A stretch of 64,000 bases of DNA from Paraburkholderia rhynchosiae (GCF_002879865.1 NZ_PNXY01000017.1:1-64000); one strand, 5' to 3'. Counted from the stretch's first letter, positions 44,299 through 53,784 are shown. Program-made: numbers and translations. Notes: generated from the sequence alone by a model not told the origin.

Positions 44299-45693
44299 TT
44301 ACTGGATCTTCTTGGCCTTTTCGAAGGCTTCGTCGATCGTGCCGACCATGTAGAAGGCTTGTTCCGGCAGGTGGTCGCACTCGCCCTCAACGATCATCTT
44401 GAAGCCGCGGATCGTTTCCTTCAGCGGAACGTACTTGCCCGGCGAGCCCGTGAACACCTCAGCAACGTGGAACGGCTGCGACAGAAAACGCTGGATCTTA
44501 CGAGCGCGCGCTACGGCGAGCTTGTCTTCGGGAGCCAGTTCGTCCATGCCCAGAATCGCGATAATGTCGCGCAGTTCCTTGTAGCGCTGCAGCGTTTGCT
44601 GCACGCCGCGCGTGATCGAGTAGTGCTCTTCGCCAATCACGTTCGGGTCGATCTGACGCGAGGTCGAATCGAGCGGGTCCACTGCCGGGTAGATACCCAG
44701 CGAAGCGATGTCACGCGACAGCACGACTGTTGCGTCCAGGTGGCCGAAAGTCGTAGCCGGCGACGGGTCGGTCAAGTCGTCCGCAGGGACGTACACGGCC
44801 TGAACCGACGTGATCGAGCCGGTCTTGGTCGACGTAATGCGCTCTTGCAGCTTGCCCATTTCTTCAGCTAGCGTCGGCTGATAGCCCACTGCCGACGGCA
44901 TACGGCCGAGCAGTGCCGACACTTCGGTACCGGCAAGCGTGAAACGGTAGATGTTGTCGACGAAGAACAGCACGTCGAGGCCTTCGTCACGGAAGTGCTC
45001 AGCCATCGTCAGGCCGGTCAGCGCGACGCGCAGACGGTTGCCCGGCGGCTCGTTCATCTGGCCGTACACCAGCGCGACCTTGTCCAGAACGTTCGAGTCC
45101 TTCATTTCGTGATAGAAGTCGTTCCCTTCGCGGGTACGCTCGCCAACACCGGCGAACACGGAGTAACCACCGTGTTCCTTGGCGATGTTGTTGATCAGTT
45201 CCATCATGTTCACGGTCTTGCCCACGCCGGCGCCACCGAACAGACCCACTTTACCGCCCTTTGCAAACGGGCAGATCAGATCGATCACCTTGATGCCGGT
45301 TTCGAGCAGTTCAGTCGACGGCGACAGTTCGTCGAACGCCGGAGCCTTCTGGTGAATGCCGCGAACCACGTCCGAGTTGATCGGGCCGGCTTCGTCGATC
45401 GGGCGACCCAGAACGTCCATGATGCGGCCGAGAGTCGGCTTGCCGACCGGCACGCTGATCGGGTTACCGGTGTTCTTCACGACCGTGCCGCGACGCAGAC
45501 CGTCCGATGCACCCAGACAGATGGTACGGACGACGCCGTCGCCCAGCTGTTGCTGGACTTCGAGGGTCAGTTCCGAACCTTCGAGAATGAGCGCGTCGTA
45601 AATCTTCGGCATGTCCGAACGCGGGAATTCCACGTCGATCACCGCGCCGATGCACTGTACGATCTTGCCTTCTACCAAAGCAGTAGTACTCAT
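44299..45693 (-). CDS. atpD: F1Fo ATP synthase beta subunit
   Basis: The 464-residue catalytic subunit has the P-loop GLFGGAGVGKT (about 150-160), Walker B/catalytic Glu region GVGERTREGNDFYHEM, DVLFFVDNIYRFT and the signature PAVDPLDSTSR. Full length. Followed by a 209-base gap holding two repeat elements before atpC. Confidence 0.98.
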   Translation of the reverse strand: MSTTALVEGKIVQCIGAVIDVEFPRSDMPKIYDALILEGSELTLEVQQQLGDGVVRTICLGASDGLRRGTVVKNTGNPISVPVGKPTLGRIMDVLGRPIDEAGPINSDVVRGIHQKAPAFDELSPSTELLETGIKVIDLICPFAKGGKVGLFGGAGVGKTVNMMELINNIAKEHGGYSVFAGVGERTREGNDFYHEMKDSNVLDKVALVYGQMNEPPGNRLRVALTGLTMAEHFRDEGLDVLFFVDNIYRFTLAGTEVSALLGRMPSAVGYQPTLAEEMGKLQERITSTKTGSITSVQAVYVPADDLTDPSPATTFGHLDATVVLSRDIASLGIYPAVDPLDSTSRQIDPNVIGEEHYSITRGVQQTLQRYKELRDIIAILGMDELAPEDKLAVARARKIQRFLSQPFHVAEVFTGSPGKYVPLKETIRGFKMIVEGECDHLPEQAFYMVGTIDEAFEKAKKIQ

Positions 45694-45820
45694 CGCTTTT
45701 CCTTTAGATACTCAATTCTTCACTCGCGCAAAGGCGCTGTTTCGATGGAATCGCCCAGACCGGTTGCCTGGACGGTGCGCCTTGTGGGCGCACACGAAGC
45801 GGTGCAACTGACCGTCAAGG

Positions 45821-46705
45821 TCAGACCGCCGCCGCGCCACCGACGATTTCCGATAGTTCTTTCGTGATCGCGGCCTGACGGCTTTTGTTGTACACAAGCT
45901 GCAGTTCGTTGATAACCGTCTTCGCATTGTCCGAAGCGGCCTTCATTGCGACCATACGGGCCGACTGCTCCGATGCCATGTTTTCCGCGACGGCCTGATA
46001 GACCAGCGCTTCGACATAACGCACCAGCAGTTCGTCCACCACTGCCTGCGCATCCGGCTCGTAGATGTAGTCCCACTGGGTGCTCGGCGTCGCGCCCTGC
46101 TCTTCCTTGCGCTCGAACTGATCCGCCGACAGCGGCAGCAGTTGCTCGATCACCGGCTCCTGCTTCATCGTATTGACGAAGCGCGTGTACGCGAGATACA
46201 CCGCCGAAACCTTGCCTTCCGAGTACAGGTCGAGCTGCACCTTCACCGCGCCAATCAGCTTTTCCAGATGCGGCGTATCGCCCAGATGCACGACATTCGA
46301 CACCACCTTGGCGCGCAAACGGTTCAGGAAACCCAAGCCCTTCGTGCCGATCGCAGTGGCTTCGATCGTCTTGCCCTGGCCTTCCAGTTCCTTGAACTTC
46401 TGCAGCGCCGCACGCAGCACGTTGGTATTCATGCCGCCGCACAGACCCTTATCGGTCGTGACGAGGATGATGCCCGCCGTCTTCGCGCCTTCGTTCGCCA
46501 CCATGAACGGGTGACGATACTCGGGGTTCGCACGGCTCATGTGTGCAGCGATATCGCGGACCTTGTCGGCATACGGGCGAGCAGCGCGCATGCGCTCCTG
46601 AGCGCGGCGCATCTTCGATGCGGCCACCATCTCCATCGCTTTCGTGATCTTGCGCGTGTTTTGCACGCTCTTGATCTTGCCGCGAATTTCCTTCATTCCA
46701 GCCAT
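45821..46705 (-). CDS. atpG: F1Fo ATP synthase gamma subunit
   Basis: The 294-residue rotor shaft starts AGMKEIRGKIKSVQNTRKITKAMEMVAASKMRRAQERM and ends ARQAAITKELSEIVGGAAAV, the two conserved coiled-coil termini. The ATG at 46705 has AAGGAG upstream. The frame stays open upstream through a repeat element via a TTG, but that extension is not conserved coding. Confidence 0.97.
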   Translation of the reverse strand: MAGMKEIRGKIKSVQNTRKITKAMEMVAASKMRRAQERMRAARPYADKVRDIAAHMSRANPEYRHPFMVANEGAKTAGIILVTTDKGLCGGMNTNVLRAALQKFKELEGQGKTIEATAIGTKGLGFLNRLRAKVVSNVVHLGDTPHLEKLIGAVKVQLDLYSEGKVSAVYLAYTRFVNTMKQEPVIEQLLPLSADQFERKEEQGATPSTQWDYIYEPDAQAVVDELLVRYVEALVYQAVAENMASEQSARMVAMKAASDNAKTVINELQLVYNKSRQAAITKELSEIVGGAAAV

Positions 46706-46725
46706 TGCTTGCTCCTTGTCGGCCC

Positions 46726-46776
46726 GAGTTAGCGCTTCAGCGGCGCTTACCCGGGTCCCATGCAAAGCGATCGAAG
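46726..46776 (-). repeat. atp-leader hairpin element, copy C
   Basis: On the minus strand it reads GCTTTGCATGGGACCCGG then GTAAGCGCCGCTGAAGCGC and TAACTCGG. GTAAGCGC pairs with GCGCTAAC apart from one base. Micro-ORF ATG GGA CCC GGG TAA (46761-46747). It ends 20 bases before the atpG start. Confidence 0.75.
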
Positions 46777-46847
46777 CAGCGCGGGAACATTCGCATGCGG
46801 CCCGCGCCGCTTCAAGGTCCGTTTATGCCTTGCGGATCACTCGCGGA

Positions 46848-48389
46848 TCAATAAGCGCCGGACTTCTTGAAGTCTTTGAGGGCCGTGTGCAGCAGGCCTT
46901 CGTCGTCCTTCGAGAGTTCCTTGTTGTCTTCGATGCGCTTGACCAGGTCAGCGTGGCTCGACTTCAGATATTCACGCAGGCCCTTTTCGAACGGCAGGAC
47001 TTGCGACACTTCCAGATCGTCGAGGTAGCCGTTGTTCGCGGCGAACAGCGAAATAGCCAGTTCCCACACTTGCAGCGGCTGGTATTGCGGCTGCTTCAGC
47101 AATTCCGTCACGCGGCGGCCGCGCTCCAGCTGCTTGCGGGTTGCTTCGTCGAGGTCCGATGCGAACTGCGCGAACGCTGCCAGTTCACGATACTGCGCGA
47201 GGTCGGTACGGATACCGCCGGACAGCTTCTTCACGACCTTGGTTTGAGCCGCACCACCGACGCGCGACACCGACACACCGGCGTTAATTGCCGGGCGGAT
47301 ACCTGCGTTGAAGAGGTCGGTTTCCAGGAAGATCTGACCGTCGGTAATCGAAATCACGTTCGTCGGAACGAAGGCGGTCACGTCGCCGGCTTGCGTTTCA
47401 ATGACTGGCAGTGCCGTCAGCGAACCGCTCTTGCCCTTGACTTCACCGTTGGTGAACTTCTCGACGTAGTCTTCCGAGACGCGAGCAGCACGCTCAAGCA
47501 GACGCGAGTGCAGATAGAACACGTCGCCCGGATAAGCTTCACGGCCCGGCGGGCGGCGCAGCAGCAGCGAGATCTGACGATATGCCCAAGCCTGCTTGGT
47601 CAAGTCGTCATAAACGATCAGTGCGTCCTGGCCGCGGTCGCGGAAGTATTCGCCCATCGTGCAGCCGGCGTACGGCGCCAGGTACTGCATGGCAGCCGAT
47701 TCCGAAGCCGAAGCGGCGACGACGATCGTGTATTCGAGCGCGCCGGTTTCTTCCAGCTTGCGGACCACGTTCATGATCGACGAAGCCTTCTGGCCGATCG
47801 CGACGTAGATACAGAAGAGGTTCTTGCCCTTCTGGTTGATGATCGCGTCGACTGCGACTGCGGTCTTGCCGCACTGGCGGTCGCCAATGATGAGCTCGCG
47901 CTGACCACGGCCAACCGGCACCATCGCGTCGATCGACTTCAGACCGGTCTGAACCGGTTCCGAAACCGACTTACGCCAGATCACGCCCGGAGCGATCTTT
48001 TCGATTGCGTCGGTCTTCTTTGCGTTGATCGGGCCTTTGCCGTCGATCGGGTTACCCAGTGCGTCGACCACGCGGCCGAGCAGTTCGGGGCCAACCGGCA
48101 CTTCCAGAATGCGGCCCGTCGTCTTGACGATGTCGCCTTCCGAGATGTGCTCGTACTCACCAAGAATCACGGCGCCGACAGAGTCGCGCTCGAGGTTCAA
48201 TGCGAGACCGAACGTGTTGCCCGGGAATTCGAGCATTTCGCCCTGCATCACTTCCGACAGGCCGTGGATGCGCACGATACCGTCGGTCACGGAGATCACG
48301 GTGCCCTGGTTGCGAACGTCTGCGCTCGCTTCAAGGCCCTGGATCCGGCTCTTGATCAGCTCGCTGATCTCAGAGGGATTGAGTTGCAT
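46848..48389 (-). CDS. atpA: F1Fo ATP synthase alpha subunit
   Basis: The 513-residue non-catalytic nucleotide-binding subunit starts MQLNPSEISELIKSRIQ and has the P-loop GDRQCGKTAVA (about 169-179) and the signature PAINAGVSVSRVGGAAQ. Full length. GGAGCG ribosome site; 142 bases before atpG. Confidence 0.98.
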   Translation of the reverse strand: MQLNPSEISELIKSRIQGLEASADVRNQGTVISVTDGIVRIHGLSEVMQGEMLEFPGNTFGLALNLERDSVGAVILGEYEHISEGDIVKTTGRILEVPVGPELLGRVVDALGNPIDGKGPINAKKTDAIEKIAPGVIWRKSVSEPVQTGLKSIDAMVPVGRGQRELIIGDRQCGKTAVAVDAIINQKGKNLFCIYVAIGQKASSIMNVVRKLEETGALEYTIVVAASASESAAMQYLAPYAGCTMGEYFRDRGQDALIVYDDLTKQAWAYRQISLLLRRPPGREAYPGDVFYLHSRLLERAARVSEDYVEKFTNGEVKGKSGSLTALPVIETQAGDVTAFVPTNVISITDGQIFLETDLFNAGIRPAINAGVSVSRVGGAAQTKVVKKLSGGIRTDLAQYRELAAFAQFASDLDEATRKQLERGRRVTELLKQPQYQPLQVWELAISLFAANNGYLDDLEVSQVLPFEKGLREYLKSSHADLVKRIEDNKELSKDDEGLLHTALKDFKKSGAY

Positions 48390-48445
48390 TATTCGCTCCT
48401 GATAGTCAATTCTGTTGCGTGCCAGCCGCTTCAGCGCGAGGCGCT

Positions 48446-48985
48446 TCAGGCCGTCAGAGCCGTTTGCATGCTGGCAAGCCGCGCGCGGACCGAGGTATCG
48501 AGCACTTCGTCGCCGACCGTCACGCGTACGCCGCCGATCAACGACGAGTCGATCTCGACCGTCGGCTTCAGCTTGCGTTTGAACTTGCGTTCGAGACTTG
48601 CGACGAGGTCGTTCAATTGCGCGCCTTCGAGCGGGAATGCGCTGACGATCAGCACATCGGCCGCCCCTTCGCGGGCGTTCTTCAACTCTTCGAACTGTAC
48701 GGCGATTTCCGGCAGCAATTGCAGGCGATGGTTGTCCACCAGCATTTGCACCAGATTCTTCGCTTGCGCGTTGTCCTTGAGCGGCGACTTGACCGCGGCC
48801 AACAGCAGTTCGCTGACCTGGGCGCGGCTTACTTTCGGGCTCGAGGAGATCGACAGCACTTCGGGCAGACGCGCAACCTGTGCCAGCTCCTGCACGAGCG
48901 TGGACCAGGCGGCGATGTCACCAGCTTCGGCCACGCCAAACAGCGCTTCTGCGTACGGACGGGCGATGGTTGCAAGTTCGGCCAT
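48446..48985 (-). CDS. atpH: F1Fo ATP synthase delta subunit
   Basis: The 179-residue peripheral-stalk subunit joins the F1 crown to the b subunits. N-terminal helical domain (ATIARPYAEALFGVAEAGDIAAWSTLVQEL) and C-terminal part (VEIDSSLIGGVRVTVGDEVLDTSVRARL) are typical. The start lies 2 bases after the atpF stop. Confidence 0.96.
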   Translation of the reverse strand: MAELATIARPYAEALFGVAEAGDIAAWSTLVQELAQVARLPEVLSISSSPKVSRAQVSELLLAAVKSPLKDNAQAKNLVQMLVDNHRLQLLPEIAVQFEELKNAREGAADVLIVSAFPLEGAQLNDLVASLERKFKRKLKPTVEIDSSLIGGVRVTVGDEVLDTSVRARLASMQTALTA

Positions 48986-48987
48986 GA

Positions 48988-49458
48988 TCAGAGCTCGGCT
49001 TTCAGTTGATTCAGCAGGGCAGCATGCGCTGCCTGGTCGACTTCGCGCTTCAGGATCTGTTCAGCGCCCTTCACAGCCAGTGCGGCGACTTCGCCGCGCA
49101 GCGTTTCGCGCGCCTTCACAACTTGCTGCTCCGCGTCGGCCTTCGCTTGCGCGATGATGCGAGCGGCTTCAGCCTGTGCTTGAGCCTTGATTTCGTCAGC
49201 GACTGCCACTGCGCGCTTTTCTGCGTCAGCAATACGTTGCTGACCGTCGTTGCGTGCCTGGGCGAGTTCCTGGTCGACGCGCTTGTGAGCGGCTTCCAGT
49301 TCTGCCTTGCCCTTTTCAGCAGCCGACAAACCGTCAGCGATCTTCTTTGAGCGCTCGTCGAGGGCGTTGATCAGCGGCGGCCACACGAACTTCATCGTGA
49401 ACCACGCGAGGATCAGGAACACGACCATTTGCGCAAACAGGGTTGCGTTGAGATTCAC
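48988..49458 (-). CDS. atpF: F1Fo ATP synthase b subunit
   Basis: The 156-residue protein has one N-terminal membrane helix (LFAQMVVFLILAWFTMKFVWPPL) and a long charged coiled coil (DERSKKIADGLSAAEKGKAELEAAHKRVDQEL...) that forms the peripheral stalk. Length matches the standard b subunit. Confidence 0.97.
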   Translation of the reverse strand: MNLNATLFAQMVVFLILAWFTMKFVWPPLINALDERSKKIADGLSAAEKGKAELEAAHKRVDQELAQARNDGQQRIADAEKRAVAVADEIKAQAQAEAARIIAQAKADAEQQVVKARETLRGEVAALAVKGAEQILKREVDQAAHAALLNQLKAEL

Positions 49459-49596
49459 GGTGTTTCCTTAAACGTTGCTAGTTCGGAAAGTGAAACGGCA
49501 AGGCGCTCATCGATTCTGTATTCGATCAGCGCCCAAGTGCCCGTTCCGCCCTGCGCCTTTACCAGTTATAGCTCAGGCGCAAACTTCCGAGGAACC

Positions 49597-49866
49597 TCAG
49601 CCTGCCAGCTTTGCCAGCAGCGGGTTCGCAAACGCAAACAGCATTGCCACACCAACGCCAATCAGGAACGCCGCATCGATCAGACCAGCCAGCAGGAACA
49701 TCTTGGTTTGCAGCGGGTTCATCAGTTCCGGCTGACGAGCACATGCTTCAATGTACTTGCCGCCCATCAGGCCGATACCGATACAGGCGCCGATTGCACC
49801 CAGGCCGATGATGATGCCGATACCGATGGCGGTCAGACCCTGGATGTTGGCGATGAAAGCTTGCAT
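49597..49866 (-). CDS. atpE: F1Fo ATP synthase c subunit
   Basis: The 89-residue hairpin proteolipid forms the rotor ring. Two membrane helices flank the polar loop ARQPELMNP. The ion-carrying carboxylate is Asp64 (LLAGLIDAAFLIGVG). No extra Gln/Ser coordination is obvious, so it is probably proton-driven. The ATG at 49866 is preferred to a GTG six bases earlier because AGGAG is correctly spaced. Confidence 0.97.
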   Translation of the reverse strand: MQAFIANIQGLTAIGIGIIIGLGAIGACIGIGLMGGKYIEACARQPELMNPLQTKMFLLAGLIDAAFLIGVGVAMLFAFANPLLAKLAG

Positions 49867-49947
49867 GATCACTCCTTTGTGAAAAGTCTTTTTAGAACTG
49901 GTTGGAACTGGGATTTAAAAACTACGATTCTTTAGCGACAACGCGGA

Positions 49948-50799
49948 TCAGTGCGTGTCGTGTGCCTGGCCGATGTACACCAGCGTCAGCATCATGAAAA
50001 TGAACGCCTGCAGCAGAACGATCAGGATGTGGAAGACTGCCCACACGCTGCCGGCGATCACATGGCCGATGAAGCCAAGCACCGTCGTGTCCGCGCCGAA
50101 GCTCCAGATGCTGCCGAGCAGGGCAATCAGCAGGAACAACAGTTCGCCCGCGTACATGTTGCCGAACAGCCGCATGCCGAGCGAGACCGTCTTCGCGACG
50201 AACTCGATGATGTTCAGTGCAAGGTTCGGGATCCACAGAAGCGGATGCGCGCCGAACGGAGCGGACAGCAGTTCGTGCACGAAGCCGCCGGCGCCCTTGA
50301 TCTTGAAGTTGTAGTAAATCATCAGCGCGAACACACCGAGAGCGATGCCGATCGTGCCGTTCAGGTCGGCAGTCGGAACAATGCGGTGGTGCGGGATGGC
50401 TTGCGACAGACCCAGCCAGTCGATTACGTGGCCCGGCAAGTCGACGGGGATAAAGTCGAGCGAGTTCATCAACGCGACCCAGACGAACACGGTCAGCGCC
50501 AGCGGTGCGATGAACGTACGCGTGCCGTGGATCATCGACTTCGATTGATCTTCGACCATTTCGACCAGCATTTCGATCGCGCACTGGAAACGGCCCGGCA
50601 CGCCGGACGTTGCCTTACGGGCAGCAAAATGCAGGATAAGAATAGTGGCCAGACCGCAAACGATCGACCAGAAAAGGGTGTCCAGATTCCACACGTGGAT
50701 GTCGAAAATCGACGTCTGGTGCCCGGTGGAAAAGTTCTGCAAGTGGTGCGCGATGTACTCGGACGGATCCATTGCGCGCGTGCCTTCGCTAGCTGCCAT
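49948..50799 (-). CDS. atpB: F1Fo ATP synthase a subunit
   Basis: The 283-residue integral membrane subunit forms the proton half-channels. The essential Arg lies in LGMRLFGNMYAGELLFLLIALL, and the C-terminal helix is LQAFIFMMLTLVYIGQAHDTH. The ATG at 50799 is chosen over an upstream TTG. 166 bases after atpI. Confidence 0.97.
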   Translation of the reverse strand: MAASEGTRAMDPSEYIAHHLQNFSTGHQTSIFDIHVWNLDTLFWSIVCGLATILILHFAARKATSGVPGRFQCAIEMLVEMVEDQSKSMIHGTRTFIAPLALTVFVWVALMNSLDFIPVDLPGHVIDWLGLSQAIPHHRIVPTADLNGTIGIALGVFALMIYYNFKIKGAGGFVHELLSAPFGAHPLLWIPNLALNIIEFVAKTVSLGMRLFGNMYAGELLFLLIALLGSIWSFGADTTVLGFIGHVIAGSVWAVFHILIVLLQAFIFMMLTLVYIGQAHDTH

Positions 50800-50965
50800 A
50801 TCGTTAAAGCCACCCAAATTGTCGAAAATCGTCTTAGGCCGCGCCCGCCGAAAGCTCTATTGCGGGAACGCGCCGGGTGCGGACCGTGTCATCCGCACAC
50901 TCTTACCGGCGCCTCGCGCCGGCTTCAAATCTTTTGCTGTTACCTCGTTGCTACTTCGCGGGGTG

Positions 50966-51508
50966 TCAACGCCACGCCAACGCAATCCAGTACGTCTTGA
51001 GCGCGATGAGATAAGTCACGAGCAGCGGAACCCAGCGTACGTCGTGATACCAGAAGGCGATGGCTACAAACATCGCGATCGTTGTCCCCATCTTGAGCGC
51101 TTCGCCGATCATCCAGCTCATCACTGTTTCGGCGCCACTCAGCGTTCTCAGCCGCGCCGCGAACAATGCGCCCGGCACCCAGCAGATCGCCCCCCCCAGG
51201 AACGCGGACAGCGCAGCAGCGCCCGGCGGCTCATAGAACAGCCACCACACCAACGTTGCACCCAGGGACAAGACCATTTGCGCCGCCACGACCTTGAAAG
51301 GCGTAACGCGCGATGGACGACTCACATTGGGACCAAACAGCTTTTCAGCTTCGGCCCGCGTGAGCGGAACGATATTGTTATCTTGCTCGGCATCCCACGG
51401 TTCTTCGTGCGTGGCATGCTGACCGGAGGACGCATCCGAAACGGTGCGTTCATCGCGGTGTTCGTCGCGCCCACTTTTCGGCGCTTGATTCGACGCTTTG
51501 ACAGCCAT
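50966..51508 (-). CDS. atpI: ATP synthase subunit I
   Basis: The 180-residue protein has a charged N-terminus (about 1-75) and four membrane helices (for example QMVLSLGATLVWWLFYEPPG, AALSAFLGGAICWVPGALFAARL). AtpI helps c-ring assembly. First gene of the operon, with a promoter at 51588-51616. The ATG at 51508 is chosen; the frame opens further into a repeat element. Confidence 0.88.
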   Translation of the reverse strand: MAVKASNQAPKSGRDEHRDERTVSDASSGQHATHEEPWDAEQDNNIVPLTRAEAEKLFGPNVSRPSRVTPFKVVAAQMVLSLGATLVWWLFYEPPGAAALSAFLGGAICWVPGALFAARLRTLSGAETVMSWMIGEALKMGTTIAMFVAIAFWYHDVRWVPLLVTYLIALKTYWIALAWR

Positions 51509-51533
51509 CGCAGTGTTCCGAAAGTCTCGTTCC

Positions 51534-51575
51534 GAGCAGCGAGCTTTCGCTGCGCTTACGGGGTTGCCGTGCAAT
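51534..51575 (-). repeat. atp-leader hairpin element, copy D (diverged)
   Basis: Minus strand TTGCACGGCAACCCCGTAAG then CGCAGCGAAAGCTCGCTGC. The layout of copies A-C is kept, but the ATG has become ACG (ACG GCA ACC CCG TAA). It ends 25 bases before the atpI start and lies in the atp operon 5' leader. Confidence 0.6.
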
Positions 51576-51587
51576 TAAATCCGGGCG

Positions 51588-51616
51588 ATTGTAAGCGATA
51601 GTTGCAGGCAATTCAA
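51588..51616 (-). promoter_or_regulatory. Sigma-70 promoter of the atp operon
   Basis: On the minus strand TTGAAT (51616-51611), exactly 17 bases, then TACAAT (51593-51588). Nearly consensus; predicted start of transcription about 51580, roughly 70 bases before atpI. Confidence 0.75.
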
Positions 51617-52086
51617 GACTTTAGGCCGTTCAATAAACGGAGCGAAACGACGCTTCGCGATGTGGAAAAGCCTTCATGGCAAAGGGCAGCACGTCAAATG
51701 TAAGGCGGCTGGACAGGGGCAAAACATGCGCATGGAATGATCTCATTCCACTTTCGTCGATTGGCCTGAAAAACGTTGCGGTGGACGTCTCGAAAATGCA
51801 ACAAACAACTATTGTGATTTGCTCCGGGCACGGCGAGATGCTTTTTGCGGGGTCGCGCCTGCATGAGGCCCCCCTTCTCTCCCCTTGGACGCGCGCCAAG
51901 GGCGCAGCGAGCGTATTATCGTCGATGTCGAAGTTAGTTAGGATTCCCGGATACTTTCGGCGCGCGAGCAAATTGGTCCACCGACAACTCGCCAGCACGC
52001 CGCGACTCAATGCCACTGCATCACGGAAGCGGCGCGCAAGCAATTCGCAGCGCCGCTCACGTAGTCAATCTCAAGCAATCAAAAGC
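51617..52086. other. Gene-free stretch between parB and the atp promoter
   Basis: About 470 bases without a credible gene. A palindrome CCCTTGG...CCAAGGG lies near 51882-51902, without a T run. No terminator for parB is clear. Confidence 0.4.
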
Positions 52087-52974
52087 TTAAGCTGTGGCAT
52101 TTCCGCGCAGCCGCACAAGAATGCCTTCCAGCGCGTCCAGATCGCCGAAGTCGACAAGCACTTGTCCGCGACCGCGCCGGCCGAGCTTGATCTTCACCGT
52201 CGAGGCGAGCAGATCGGACAACTCTTCTTCCAGGCGTCTAGTATCGCGGCCGCCGTCCGGATTGGCGCGCGCCTTGACCGTCGGCGCCGCTTTTGTTGTT
52301 GCCGTCACCAGCTTTTCGGTCTCGCGCACGGACATGCGCTTGTTAATGACCTGGTTGGCCAATGTGATCTGCGTCGCCGCATCTACTGCGAGCAATGCGC
52401 GCGCGTGACCCATGTCGAGATCGCCGGCGAGCAACATCGTTTGAACCGGCGTTGCGAGGTTGAGCAGACGTAGCAGGTTCGACACGGCGCTGCGCGACCG
52501 GCCGACCGACTCTGCCGCCTGTTCGTGCGTGAAATTGAACTCGTCGAGCAAACGCTGGATGCCCTGCGCTTCTTCCAGCGGATTCAAATCCTCGCGCTGA
52601 ATGTTCTCGATTAGCGCCATGGCTGCGGCGGCCTGATCGGGCACGTCCTTGACCAGCACCGGCACTTCTTCCAGACCCGCCAGACGAGCCGCGCGGAAAC
52701 GTCGCTCGCCGGCAATGATCTCATACTTGTCCGCCGAAACCGGCCGCACGAGGATCGGTTGCATCAATCCCTGAGCACGGATGCTGGCCGCCAATTCCTG
52801 CAATGCGCCTTCATCCATGCGCGTGCGCGGCTGATACTTGCCTGCCTGCATTTTGCTGAGCGGCAGCACGTTCGGCGCACCCTCGATCACCACGGCCTCG
52901 GTGATGTCGGCACTACCGCCGAGCAACGCTTCCAGGCCGCGGCCCAATCCCTTCTTTCTTGCTACTGCATTCAT
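52087..52974 (-). CDS. parB: Chromosome-partitioning protein ParB
   Basis: The 295-residue CTP-dependent clamp binds parS. N-terminal ParB/CTPase boxes (GKYQPRTRMDEGALQELAASIRAQGLMQPILVRP; IIAGERRFRAARLAG; ALIENIQREDLNPLEEAQGIQRL), the helix-turn-helix (FTHEQAAESVGRSRSAVSNLLRLLNL) and the C-terminal dimer domain. Next to parA; two perfect parS sites lie 2-4 kb away. Confidence 0.97.
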   Translation of the reverse strand: MNAVARKKGLGRGLEALLGGSADITEAVVIEGAPNVLPLSKMQAGKYQPRTRMDEGALQELAASIRAQGLMQPILVRPVSADKYEIIAGERRFRAARLAGLEEVPVLVKDVPDQAAAAMALIENIQREDLNPLEEAQGIQRLLDEFNFTHEQAAESVGRSRSAVSNLLRLLNLATPVQTMLLAGDLDMGHARALLAVDAATQITLANQVINKRMSVRETEKLVTATTKAAPTVKARANPDGGRDTRRLEEELSDLLASTVKIKLGRRGRGQVLVDFGDLDALEGILVRLRGNATA

Positions 52975-52992
52975 CGTGCTTCCTCGATCCGC

Positions 52993-53784
52993 TTAGGATG
53001 CCAGGGGCGCGTCATTCAGTGCGCGCACCCGCTCAATCATTTCCGCGCCGAACTGCACATAGGCTTGTGCGCCACGCGACGCCCGGTCGAACACCACGCC
53101 CGGCAAACCATAACTGGGCGCCTCGGCAAGACGCACATTACGCGGAATCACCGCGTCGAACACCTTGTCGCCGAAATGCTCTTTCAATTGATCAGAAACC
53201 TGCTGTTGCAATGTGATGCGCGGGTCGTACATGACGCGCAACAAGCCGATCACCTTCAAATCACGGTTGAGGTTGGCGTGCACCTGTTTGATCGTGTTGA
53301 CCAGATCGGACAGCCCCTCGAGCGCGAAGTACTCGCATTGCATCGGAATCACCACGCCATGTGCGGCGCACAGGCCGTTGAGCGTTAGCAGAGACAAAGC
53401 CGGCGGACAGTCGATCAACACGAAGTCATATTCGCTTTCGATCGCGACAAGCGCGACCTTTAGCTGACGTTCGCGGTTTTGCACGCTGACCAGTTCGACC
53501 TCGGCGCCGGCGAGTTCCCGGTTGGCGGGTAGCACGTCATAGTCGACAGCTTCCGGCCGCATCCGCGCGTCAGCCGCGGAGACGCCATCCACCAGCACTT
53601 CGTAGACGGTGTTTGCGCATGCCGCCTTATCGATTCCGCTGCCCATGGTGGCGTTGCCCTGCGGGTCCAGATCGATAAGAAGCACTCGCTGTCCCTGCGC
53701 TGCCAGGCTCGCCGCCAGATTGACTGTCGTCGTCGTCTTGCCGACGCCACCTTTCTGGTTCGCAACGCAGAAAATTTTTGCCAT
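52993..53784 (-). CDS. parA: Chromosome-partitioning ATPase ParA (Soj)
   Basis: The 263-residue deviant Walker A ATPase has KGGVGKTTTTVNLAA (residues about 11-25, both lysines present), the DLDPQGNATMGSG box, and DFVLIDCPPALSLLTLNGL. It has no long N-terminal DNA-binding extension, so it is the chromosomal (type Ib, Soj-like) form. The ATG at 53784 gives MAKIFCVANQKGG; the extended frame is not conserved. 18 bases before parB. Confidence 0.97.
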   Translation of the reverse strand: MAKIFCVANQKGGVGKTTTTVNLAASLAAQGQRVLLIDLDPQGNATMGSGIDKAACANTVYEVLVDGVSAADARMRPEAVDYDVLPANRELAGAEVELVSVQNRERQLKVALVAIESEYDFVLIDCPPALSLLTLNGLCAAHGVVIPMQCEYFALEGLSDLVNTIKQVHANLNRDLKVIGLLRVMYDPRITLQQQVSDQLKEHFGDKVFDAVIPRNVRLAEAPSYGLPGVVFDRASRGAQAYVQFGAEMIERVRALNDAPLAS

